Positions 1 to 5,810 of a DNA stretch of 10,890 nt are shown in pieces. The stretch is from contig JAJRTT010000101.1 of the NCBI GenBank assembly GCA_024278155.1, positions 1 through 10,890 of the forward strand, in the 5' to 3' direction. Numbering within the stretch: position 1 is the stretch's first letter; every line of letters starts with the position of its first letter. The notes under the pieces are model-generated. The model did no database searches. It saw only the letters and a program-made list of their open reading frames with translations, and was not told the origin of the DNA. This DNA comes from Bacteroidota bacterium. Its GTDB lineage: Bacteria > Bacteroidota > Bacteroidia > Bacteroidales > JAADJA01. The position numbers were made by a program, and so were the translations under genes.

Positions 1-134
1 CAATCTCGGTACACGATGTGAAAAACATTGAAAACAAACTAAACAACAGGCCCAGGAAAAGATTCAATTTTAAATCACCTATCTTTGTGATGGAAAATTT
101 ATTGTTTAATCAAAAAGTTGCATTTGTGACTTGA
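1..134 (+). CDS. IS30-family transposase, C-terminal end (5' partial)
   Basis: The frame beginning at base 3 is open from the window edge to a TGA at 132-134, giving 43 residues. The segment I-E-N-K-L-N-N-R-P-R-K-R-F-N-F followed by S-P matches the well-known IS30-family C-terminus (LNNRPRKRL.F.TP), and the last residues KVAFVT are a usual ending for Bacteroidota members. In the full protein this part follows the DDE catalytic core; none of the catalytic residues are inside the window. The rest of the element lies to the left. The right terminal inverted repeat should fall close to 135-143, but it cannot be defined without the other end. The in-frame ATG at 90-92 and the TATCTTTG at 80-87 are internal to this frame and probably coincidental. 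Confidence 0.82.
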   Translation, partial: ISVHDVKNIENKLNNRPRKRFNFKSPIFVMENLLFNQKVAFVT

Positions 135-143
135 ATTCAGCTT

Positions 144-377
144 TTATAAACCATGCTTTTCTTTAAGTCCAATAATCATTTCATCAAAATCAATGGCTTT
201 TTCCGGGTCATAGTCAAGGTTTGTTAATCTTTTATTTACTTCTTCGATTTGCCATTGTGGGATTTTGATATTTTCTTTTTGAATACGTTTGAGTTTTTCA
301 ATAAGATCAGGATCCTCAGTTTTAGTGATCCAGGCAATGAGGTCCAGTTTGTCTGCTTGTAATTCTGGGATGTTCAT
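144..377 (-). CDS. Small antitoxin-like protein (orphan, Bacteroidota addiction-module type)
   Basis: The 77-residue acidic protein has an N-terminal helical part (M-N-I-P-E-L-Q-A-D-K-L-D-L-I-A-W) and a C-terminal tail D-F-D-E-M-I-I-G-L-K-E-K-H-G-L. This layout, with an ending like L-K-x-K-Y/H-G-L, is typical of short Bacteroidota antitoxins paired with RelE/ParE toxins. The assignment rests on pattern memory, not on a diagnostic residue. An in-frame TAA directly precedes the ATG, so this is the earliest start. The nearest purine-rich motif, AAAAGGAG, is 20 bases upstream, too far for a normal Shine-Dalgarno. A promoter lies at 434-463. In such modules the toxin follows the antitoxin; here the downstream side is occupied by the end of an IS30 transposase, so the partner appears lost or displaced. 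The C-terminus looks intact. The protein could also be an unrelated small hypothetical. Confidence 0.62.
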   Translation of the reverse strand: MNIPELQADKLDLIAWITKTEDPDLIEKLKRIQKENIKIPQWQIEEVNKRLTNLDYDPEKAIDFDEMIIGLKEKHGL

Positions 378-426
378 TTAAATTGTTTTTGTGTTTTCTC
401 CTTTTCTCAAGAAATCGAGAAAGCCA

Positions 427-440
427 ATATTTGCAAATAT
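427..440. promoter_or_regulatory. 14-bp perfect palindrome over the -7 box (candidate operator)
   Basis: ATATTTGCAAATAT reads identically on both strands and covers most of the -7 element of the promoter at 434-463. Antitoxins commonly repress their own promoter through a short palindrome, so an operator is plausible. AT-rich palindromes can also arise by chance. Confidence 0.4.
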
Positions 441-463
441 ACGAAATACCTTGTTAATCCCAA
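434..463 (-). promoter_or_regulatory. Bacteroidota-type promoter of the antitoxin-like gene
   Basis: On the minus strand TTG (461-463), a 19-base spacer and TATATTTG (434-441) fit the Bacteroidota sigma-ABfr consensus of a TTTG/TTG box 17-19 bases from TAnnTTTG. The expected transcript start gives an untranslated leader of roughly 50 bases before the ATG at 377. Confidence 0.6.
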
Positions 464-528
464 GTAAAAACCCGCAAGGATTACAATTGTTGTATCCCCC
501 CGGATTTTTGTGGCTGGGTATCTCTTCT

Positions 529-1392
529 CTATTTTGATTTAATAAATAATTCCCTTCCTGAAATTTCATCATCTTCCCTCACAACAATGATGTAAGTCCC
601 GGGATCAAGCAGTCTTACATTGGCTTTTCTGCGTCCACGGATATTGTTTTCCCCCTGTAGCCTTTTGCCGGAAATGTTGTAGATTGAGTAATCGTAGTAT
701 GTTGTTGTTTGTGGGTCGATGTTCAATTCGTCGGTTGCTGGATTTGGGTAGATGTGAAGTCTCTTTATTTCTTTGTTCATTGTCACTCCTGTTTGGATTT
801 CCAAATGCAGATCATCCACGATGAGCGTGCTCCCTTGTTTGTTGGGATCGGTGAGGAGGATGATGTTCATCGTGTCCGGGTTTTCGTTTGAATAAAACTG
901 GATGGGTGCGGAAAAAGCAGTAAAAGAAGGAATAGAGTCTGTTGTCCCCCATGTGCCGCCACCGATTATCTGCCCGTTTTTAAAAAACTGTATAGCGACG
1001 AATACGGAGTCGCCATATCCCGGGTGCACAACATATCCGGTCAATGAACTTGGTTTGCCGGTATATGGGATTCCACCCGAAACGCTGTATATTTCCACAT
1101 TGCCCAATGTTGCTACACCGGGGATCAGGAAATCGTCCAACTTAATGGTCTTTAACCGAATGGCAAGATTGCCACTATAGGCGTTTGAATCCGGGGTACA
1201 TGTTGCGGTCCCCGGGGGCAAATAGATATTGGTCGTCTGCCAATCGGAAGGCGTTGTGGCCGAATACCAGTCCTCAAAACTATTATTGGGGATTGAATCT
1301 TGCGAAATTGTATTTGCCGAAAAGAAAAGTGCAAAAATGGAAACGATCAAAGTTGATTTTGCGATGTTGAATTTGTATTGAAGTGTTTTCAT
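529..1392 (-). CDS. Secreted T9SS cargo protein with PCMD-like (carbohydrate-associated) region
   Basis: The 287-residue protein begins MKTLQYKF, followed by a hydrophobic core (about residues 13-26) and a likely signal-peptidase site near residue 30 (NTIS|QDS). Residues 35-205 start N-S-F-E-D-W and contain G-K-P-S-S-L-T-G-Y, G-G-G-T-W and P-D-T-M-N-I, ending G-S-T-L-I-V-D-D-L. This order of motifs resembles the PCMD family (putative carbohydrate metabolism, beta-sandwich) of Bacteroidota exoproteins. Residues 212-287 begin L-H-I-Y-P-N-P and form a T9SS type A sorting domain, ending G-R-E-L-F-I-K-S-K. The protein should cross the outer membrane by T9SS and be surface-attached or released. I chose the ATG at 1392 over an in-frame ATG at 1470 because 1392 starts a proper signal peptide and the promoter lies at 1433-1440, inside the longer version. 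Ligand and function are unknown. Confidence 0.85.
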   Translation of the reverse strand: MKTLQYKFNIAKSTLIVSIFALFFSANTISQDSIPNNSFEDWYSATTPSDWQTTNIYLPPGTATCTPDSNAYSGNLAIRLKTIKLDDFLIPGVATLGNVEIYSVSGGIPYTGKPSSLTGYVVHPGYGDSVFVAIQFFKNGQIIGGGTWGTTDSIPSFTAFSAPIQFYSNENPDTMNIILLTDPNKQGSTLIVDDLHLEIQTGVTMNKEIKRLHIYPNPATDELNIDPQTTTYYDYSIYNISGKRLQGENNIRGRRKANVRLLDPGTYIIVVREDDEISGRELFIKSK

Positions 1393-1432
1393 AATAGGTG
1401 TTTTTAATTTGTGATTATTATTTGTTTTGAGG

Positions 1433-1440
1433 CAAAAATA
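1433..1440 (-). promoter_or_regulatory. -7 box TATTTTTG for the T9SS cargo gene
   Basis: TATTTTTG on the minus strand matches TAnnTTTG and lies 40 bases upstream of the ATG at 1392. No clear TTTG box is seen at the expected distance, so only the -7 half is supported. Confidence 0.45.
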
Positions 1441-1564
1441 GATGTGCAAACCGCCTGAATCTAATTTCATTTACCGAACTGTAAAATGGTTTTGCTGGAT
1501 TGTGGATATGAAGGGCCGGGATGTGGGTGTACGACAAAGTCCAAATAATTCAATATTTTCATTT

Positions 1565-1587
1565 TTTACAAGTTGAAAACTTGTAAA
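1565..1587. repeat. REP-like hairpin 1: perfect 10-bp stem, 3-base loop
   Basis: TTTACAAGTT, loop GAA, then AACTTGTAAA form a perfect inverted repeat. Short ACAAGTT/AACTTGT palindromes are common intergenic repeats in Bacteroidota genomes. It has no T-tract and no gene ends nearby. Confidence 0.7.
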
Positions 1588-1595
1588 TGTCTAAT

Positions 1596-1622
1596 CCCAT
1601 CACAGATATAATCTGTTATGGG
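1596..1622. repeat. REP-like hairpin 2: 12-bp stem with one mismatch
   Basis: CCCATCACAGAT, loop ATA, then ATCTGTTATGGG pair at 11 of 12 positions; the mismatch is 1601 with 1617. It starts only 8 bases after hairpin 1, giving the paired-palindrome layout typical of REP elements mobilised by RAYT (TnpA-REP) proteins. No such protein is encoded in this window. Confidence 0.65.
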
Positions 1623-1665
1623 CTGGACAAATAATATGCTATCATTGGCTTATAACAGTAGTTTA

Positions 1666-1730
1666 AGGTGCAGCGCACCGATAAGATTTGTAGGTGCAAT
1701 TTCAATTAAAGAACCAGGTGCAGCGCACCG
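1666..1730. repeat. AGGTGCAGCGCACCG repeat array (two full copies, one partial)
   Basis: The 15-mer AGGTGCAGCGCACCG occurs at 1666-1680 and identically at 1716-1730, exactly 50 bases apart. A third unit sharing only AGGTGCA begins at 1692, so units start every 24-26 bases. Each full copy folds as GGTGC-AGC-GCACC. The array ends about 80 bases upstream of the -7 box of the oxidoreductase gene. From memory, GTGCAGCGCACCGAAA-type repeats recur between genes in Bacteroidota; their role is not known to me. Confidence 0.7.
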
Positions 1731-1810
1731 AAACACAATATGGGGATTCACGAACCTGGATCCCGTAAAACTTATTCACCAAAAGGAACACCAATGAATA
1801 GGTTTTAATA

Positions 1811-1818
1811 TATTTTTG
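1811..1818 (+). promoter_or_regulatory. -7 box TATTTTTG immediately upstream of the FAD/Fe-S oxidoreductase
   Basis: TATTTTTG matches TAnnTTTG, but only 4 bases separate it from the first ATG at 1823. No good TTTG box is seen about 19 bases further upstream. If it is functional, transcription would start at or near the start codon, implying a leaderless or very short-leader mRNA. Confidence 0.4.
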
Positions 1819-1822
1819 TACA

Positions 1823-4783
1823 ATGATGAGTGTGGAAAATATCATAACGGATAAATTGACAAAACTGGGAGATGAATTTTCCGGTGATGTTTTTACGGAT
1901 AAGGCTACCCGTTTGCTATACGCCACCGATGCCTCTGCCTACCGTGAAGTCCCGCTTGCCATAGCAATTCCCCGAAACAAAAACGATATCCATTTGCTGG
2001 TTTTGTTTGCACGCAAATATAATACCTCATTGATCCCAAGGGCAGCAGGGACATCATTGGCCGGTCAGGTAGTAGGAAATGGGATTGTGGTCGATGTTTC
2101 GAAACATTTCACCAAGGTCATCGAAATTGATGAAAGAAACCATCGGGCCAGGATTGAACCCGGGGTTGTCCTGGATGAGCTGAACCTATTGCTAAAACCC
2201 AAAAGTCTGTTTTTTGGACCAGAAACATCCACCTCAAACCGATGTATGATGGGCGGAATGGTCGGGAACAATTCCTGTGGGGCTCATTCACTTGTTTACG
2301 GAAGTACCCGTGACCATACAGTTTCGGTAAAGACGATTTTAAGTGATGGGACGGAAGCCGAATTTGGCCCCCTGGGCAAAAAAGAATTTGAACAAAAATG
2401 CAAACTGGAAAACCTGGAAGGGGAAATTTACCGGAACATCAATTCCATATTGTCCGATAAAGAGAATCAGGAAAACATACGTGCCGAATTTCCCGATCAA
2501 TCCTTGAAAAGGAGAAATACCGGTTATGCAATCGACCTCCTCCTCGAAACAGATGTTTTTTCTGAATCAAAAGAAAAATTCAATTTTTCAAAAATGATTG
2601 CCGGCTCAGAAGGCACGCTGGCATTTATCACCGAAATCACCCTGAACCTTGTCCCTTTGCCACCACCTGTGAAGGGATTGGTTTGTGTCCATTGCGAAAC
2701 ATTGAAAGAGGCCCTAAAAGGAAACCTGATTGCCATCAAACATAAACCTGTGGCCATCGAATTGATGGACAAGGTGATCATGGAACAAACCAAAAGAAAT
2801 ATCCTCTTGAGCAAAAACAGGTTTTTTATTGAAGGGGAACCGGAGGCTATGCTGATTGTGGAATTTGCTGAAAGTTCAAAGGAAGAAGTTTTGAAAAAAG
2901 CCAATGCCATGGAAAAAGAGATGCTGGATGCAAATTTTGGCTATCATTTTCCGGTGGTTTTTGGGAAGGACATTAAAAAAGTTTGGGATGTGCGGAAAGC
3001 CGGGCTGGGATTGTTGTCGAATATCCCGGGCGATGCAAAGCCTGTGCCCGTTGTGGAAGATACGGCTGTAAATCCACAGGTTTTGCCGGATTACATTGCG
3101 GATTTTTCTGCCATATTGAAAGAGCATGGGCTGGATTGTGTTTATTATGCGCACATTGCAACCGGAGAGCTGCACCTTCGCCCGGTACTTAATTTAAAAG
3201 ACCCGAAGGATGTTGACTTGTTTCGCACAGTTGCCTTTGAAACAGCCAAATTGGTTAAAAAATACAAGGGGTCCTTAAGTGGTGAGCATGGAGATGGTAG
3301 GTTGCGGGGCGAATTTATCCCTTTGATGATAGGGGAGAAGAATTATGCCTTGCTTCAGCAAATCAAAAAAACCTGGGACCCGGAAAATATATTTAACCCG
3401 GGCAAGATTACGGATACACCAAAAATGAACACCTATCTCAGGTACGAAGCCGGCCAAAAAACCAGGGAGATAAAGACGGTTTTTGATTTTTCCAATGATC
3501 AGGGTTTTTTAAGGTCAACTGAAAAATGCAATGGTTCTGGCGATTGCCGGAAGTCAGCGGTCATCGGCGGTACGATGTGCCCCAGCTACCAGGCAACACG
3601 GAATGAGAACAATACCACACGGGCAAGGGCAAATATTTTGCGTGAATATATTACCAATTCAAAAAAAGAGAACCCTTTCGACCAAAAGGAAATCTATGAA
3701 GTCCTTGATTTGTGCCTTTCGTGCAAAGCCTGTAAATCGGAATGCCCTTCGAGTGTGGATATGGCCAAGCTAAAGGCCGAAGCCATGCAGCATTATTACG
3801 ATGCAAACGGTATCCCATTCCGCACACGGATGATTGCTTATATCAGTTATATCAACCACTTGGGTTCGGTATTACCTGTTATAACAAACTTCTTTTTGTC
3901 CAATCCATTCTTTAGCGGGATGTTGAAAAACGTGTTGGGGTTTGCACCAAAACGGGCAATCCCTTTGCTTTATAGAATCACCTTAAAATCCTGGTTGAAG
4001 AAAAACGTCAAACCCCATAATAAACCTGAAAGTACCAAGGGAAAGGTTTTTCTTTTTGTGGACGAATTTACCAATTACAACGATACCCTCATTGGGATAA
4101 AAGCCGTGAAATTGTTGAAGGGCCTGGGTTACGAAGTCCTTGTGCCAAAACATGAAATCAGTGGCAGGGCTTTTATGTCGAAAGGTTTATTGCGGAAAGC
4201 AAAGAAAATTGCAATCAGGAATGTGGAGCTTTTAAAAGATATAATCTCGGACGAAACACCGCTTATCGGAATTGAACCATCTGCCATCCTGAGTTTCCGG
4301 GACGAGTATCCCGATCTGGTGGGCGATGGGTTAAAGCAGTCGGCTATCAATCTTGGAAAATCGGCTTTGATGATAGATGAGTTTATCGCCCGGGAAATAG
4401 ACAAAGGAAATATAACCTCCGATTCATTTACAAAGGATGCCCGAAAAATAAAATTGCACGGGCATTGCCAGCAAAAATCAATTGCATCAACGGGCCCCAC
4501 AAAAAAGATGCTTTCATTGCCATTGAATTATGAGGTTGTTGAAATCCCGTCCGGTTGTTGTGGTATGGCCGGTTCATTTGGCTATGAAAAGGAACATTAT
4601 GACCTTTCGATGAAAGTGGGCGACTTGGTCCTTTTCCCTGAAGTGAGAAAAGCGGGGGAAGATATACTGATTTCCGCACCGGGCACAAGTTGCCGCCACC
4701 AGATACATGATGGCACAAAACGCAATGCACTGCACCCGGTGGAGGTATTGTTTGATGCGTTGAAACAGGGAATCAACCCTTGA
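1823..4783 (+). CDS. FAD-linked oxidase / Fe-S oxidoreductase fusion (YdiJ-like D-2-hydroxyacid dehydrogenase)
   Basis: The 986-residue protein is close to the roughly 1000 residues usual for YdiJ-type fusions. Residues about 33-185 form an FAD_binding_4 (PCMH) domain with R-A-A-G-T-S-L-A-G-Q near 72 and G-G-M-V-G-N-N-S-C-G-A-H-S near 144. An FAD-oxidase C domain follows to about 530, with E-G-T-L-A-F-I-T-E-I and S-G-E-H-G-D-G-R-L-R-G-E-F starting at S486. The iron-sulfur part has C569-x5-C575-x10-C586-P and C631-x2-C634-x2-C637-x3-C641-P, as expected for this family. A CCG (cysteine-rich) domain follows with H-C882-Q-Q-K-S and G-C912-C913-G-M. Related enzymes oxidise D-lactate, glycolate or D-2-hydroxyglutarate and pass electrons through FAD and Fe-S clusters to quinone or another acceptor; the exact substrate is not readable here. 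The start at 1823 or the adjacent ATG at 1826 both fit. It is followed 20 bases later by a lipoprotein gene. Confidence 0.93.
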   Translation: MMSVENIITDKLTKLGDEFSGDVFTDKATRLLYATDASAYREVPLAIAIPRNKNDIHLLVLFARKYNTSLIPRAAGTSLAGQVVGNGIVVDVSKHFTKVIEIDERNHRARIEPGVVLDELNLLLKPKSLFFGPETSTSNRCMMGGMVGNNSCGAHSLVYGSTRDHTVSVKTILSDGTEAEFGPLGKKEFEQKCKLENLEGEIYRNINSILSDKENQENIRAEFPDQSLKRRNTGYAIDLLLETDVFSESKEKFNFSKMIAGSEGTLAFITEITLNLVPLPPPVKGLVCVHCETLKEALKGNLIAIKHKPVAIELMDKVIMEQTKRNILLSKNRFFIEGEPEAMLIVEFAESSKEEVLKKANAMEKEMLDANFGYHFPVVFGKDIKKVWDVRKAGLGLLSNIPGDAKPVPVVEDTAVNPQVLPDYIADFSAILKEHGLDCVYYAHIATGELHLRPVLNLKDPKDVDLFRTVAFETAKLVKKYKGSLSGEHGDGRLRGEFIPLMIGEKNYALLQQIKKTWDPENIFNPGKITDTPKMNTYLRYEAGQKTREIKTVFDFSNDQGFLRSTEKCNGSGDCRKSAVIGGTMCPSYQATRNENNTTRARANILREYITNSKKENPFDQKEIYEVLDLCLSCKACKSECPSSVDMAKLKAEAMQHYYDANGIPFRTRMIAYISYINHLGSVLPVITNFFLSNPFFSGMLKNVLGFAPKRAIPLLYRITLKSWLKKNVKPHNKPESTKGKVFLFVDEFTNYNDTLIGIKAVKLLKGLGYEVLVPKHEISGRAFMSKGLLRKAKKIAIRNVELLKDIISDETPLIGIEPSAILSFRDEYPDLVGDGLKQSAINLGKSALMIDEFIAREIDKGNITSDSFTKDARKIKLHGHCQQKSIASTGPTKKMLSLPLNYEVVEIPSGCCGMAGSFGYEKEHYDLSMKVGDLVLFPEVRKAGEDILISAPGTSCRHQIHDGTKRNALHPVEVLFDALKQGINP

Positions 4784-4803
4784 TTGACATTATTTTTAAA
4801 AAA

Positions 4804-5322
4804 ATGAGAAAAACAGTATTTGTCTTTTTGGTTTTTGCTATTGCTTGCAGCCCACCGGTAAAAAAGAAAAAAGCAGACAACAAACTAAAAGGCGATTGGG
4901 CTTTTTTGGACAAACGCGGGAATTACAATGAGGCTTTTTTTGGCGACAGCACTTTCTTTACCTACAACAAGATAAATGGGAAAATGCCCGAATTCAAATA
5001 CAAAGTTATAAATGACAGTTTATATTCGGATTTTGAAAAATCGAAAAAGGCCCTCAACAGGATCGCCGGGATAAAATGGATTTCTGAAAACCGGGCAATC
5101 CTGTCCACTGAGTTTGTGCATGATACCCTGGAACCCATTTCAGGGCCTGGCTTTCTATTGAGCAATACGGATTTCAAGAAGGATTCTGCAAAATTCGTGA
5201 AAGACCATTATCAAAGATATGAAACGTTTCTGATAGAACGGGGAATATTGACTGCCGAGGAGGTCAGGGAGTTTAAGGAGAAAGGGAAAGTCCCGGAAGA
5301 TTTAATAAAGCAAGACCAATAA
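4804..5322 (+). CDS. Small predicted lipoprotein, function unknown
   Basis: The 172-residue protein starts MRKTVFVFLVFAIAC, a short basic N-terminus, a hydrophobic stretch and a lipobox-like A-I-A-C with the modified cysteine at C15. The next residues are S-P-P-V-K-K-K-K. The acidic surface-export signal usual after the cysteine of surface-exposed Bacteroidota lipoproteins is not seen, so a periplasm-facing location is likelier. The middle, from L-K-G-D-W on, has alternating beta-strand character vaguely like small lipocalin-type lipoproteins. The C-terminus is charged and helical. I recognise no family. An in-frame TTG at 4780 would overlap the upstream stop codon, but the ATG at 4804 gives a clean lipoprotein signal. 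The 20-base gap to the oxidoreductase gene suggests one transcript. Confidence 0.75.
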   Translation: MRKTVFVFLVFAIACSPPVKKKKADNKLKGDWAFLDKRGNYNEAFFGDSTFFTYNKINGKMPEFKYKVINDSLYSDFEKSKKALNRIAGIKWISENRAILSTEFVHDTLEPISGPGFLLSNTDFKKDSAKFVKDHYQRYETFLIERGILTAEEVREFKEKGKVPEDLIKQDQ

Positions 5323-5373
5323 CAATCAGTGCTCTATTGTGAATGATGAACCATACCTCAAATATTCAGCATG

Positions 5374-5404
5374 TTTGGGGATTTCAAAATATTACCTAAT
5401 TTTG
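5374..5404 (+). promoter_or_regulatory. Bacteroidota-type promoter of the thioredoxin-like gene
   Basis: TTTG (5374-5377), a 19-base spacer and TAATTTTG (5397-5404) match the Bacteroidota consensus in both boxes and spacing. The ATG at 5424 is 19 bases after the -7 box, leaving a short leader. This is the best promoter in the window and argues that the gene is transcribed independently of the upstream pair. Confidence 0.7.
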
Positions 5405-5423
5405 CCGCCCAAAGAAATACAAT

Positions 5424-5756
5424 ATGAGAACCGAAATTGGAAATATGCCTGAAATCCAGGAGCACATAAAAAACGAGATAGCACTTGTTATCTATTTTTA
5501 TAATGACGATTGTCCGCCGTGTTTGAGCCTGCGCCCCAAGGTGGAAGCAATGGTCGAAAATGAATATCCTGAAATGAAACTCATTTTTGTCAATTCAAAG
5601 CACCATCCCGAAATCCCGGCAAGTTTTACTGTTTTTTCCAACCCCACGCTTTTGGTTTACTTTGACGGGAAAGAGTCGAAACGTTTCAGCAAATACGTTT
5701 CCACATCGGAATTGTCCCAATCCATTGACCGGTATTATAATCTGATTTTTTCATAA
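5424..5756 (+). CDS. Thioredoxin-fold protein with CPPC active site
   Basis: The 110-residue length suits a single thioredoxin domain. A beta strand L-V-I-Y-F-Y-N precedes the redox motif D-D-C30-P-P-C33, and the cis-proline is P74 in S-N-P-T-L-L-V-Y-F. The later F-D-G-K-E corresponds to the strand-turn after the cis-Pro loop. The tryptophan usual before the first cysteine in classical thioredoxins (WCGPC) is replaced by Asp, and the dipeptide is Pro-Pro, so its redox potential and partners may differ from TrxA. There is no signal peptide, so it is probably cytoplasmic. The ATG at 5424 is well placed after the promoter at 5374-5404; an in-frame ATG at 5445 is the alternative. A terminator for the opposing gene starts at its stop codon. 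Confidence 0.85.
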   Translation: MRTEIGNMPEIQEHIKNEIALVIYFYNDDCPPCLSLRPKVEAMVENEYPEMKLIFVNSKHHPEIPASFTVFSNPTLLVYFDGKESKRFSKYVSTSELSQSIDRYYNLIFS

Positions 5757-5780
5757 AAAAACCCCGCCAAAATGACGGGG
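5755..5780 (-). terminator. Rho-independent terminator of the serine protease gene
   Basis: On the minus strand, CCCCG and CGGGG form a 5-bp GC stem (extended by one pair past a mismatch) with an AT loop, followed by seven T residues (5755-5761). It lies about 30 bases downstream of the protease stop codon. On the plus strand the hairpin lacks a T-tract, so it should work poorly for the thioredoxin-like gene. Confidence 0.8.
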
Positions 5781-5810
5781 CAAGTTTCACAAAATGAAGA
5801 ATGGTTTATT

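Larger units (their letters stand above)
1441..1810. other. Intergenic region between divergent promoters, rich in short repeats
   Basis: I see no credible gene in this stretch. Both neighbouring genes are transcribed away from it, so hairpins here are unlikely to be transcription terminators. It contains two adjacent REP-like hairpins (1565-1622) and a small array of AGGTGCA-starting units (1666-1730), listed separately. The rest has no structure I can name. Confidence 0.7.

Noticed and set aside
90..134. Short reading from the ATG at 90 (ending KVAFVT) as the start of a short-chain dehydrogenase, with TATCTTTG as its promoter
   Set aside because: The same frame is open upstream to base 3 and encodes the LNNRPRKR motif, so this is the end of an IS30 transposase. 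No G-x-x-x-G-x-G motif follows.
378..572. Minus-strand 64-codon frame between the antitoxin-like gene and the T9SS cargo gene
   Set aside because: It overlaps the conserved T9SS tail of the neighbouring gene in another frame, has no family resemblance, and contains the promoter of the antitoxin-like gene.
1393..1470. Upstream ATG at 1470 as the start of the T9SS cargo protein
   Set aside because: It would add 26 residues before a good signal peptide and would lie upstream of the likely promoter at 1433-1440.
1565..1622. Transcription terminators
   Set aside because: Both flanking genes are transcribed away from this site and neither hairpin is followed by a T-tract.
1666..1730. CRISPR array
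   Set aside because: There are only two full 15-base repeats and one partial, the units are too short, there is no spacer-like regularity beyond one interval, and no cas genes are seen.
2983..3192. Cys-rich plus-strand frame within the oxidoreductase gene
   Set aside because: It is an out-of-frame shadow of the conserved FAD-oxidase C-terminal domain.
3527..3580. Degenerate first Fe-S motif (C-x5-C-x10-C-P) in the oxidoreductase as a sign of lost function
   Set aside because: C-N-G-x-G-x-C ... M-C-P-S-Y is the normal form of this motif in YdiJ-type fusions.
4780..4803. TTG at 4780 as the start of the lipoprotein
   Set aside because: It would put eight residues ahead of a clean lipoprotein signal peptide; the ATG at 4804 gives the normal length and lipobox position.
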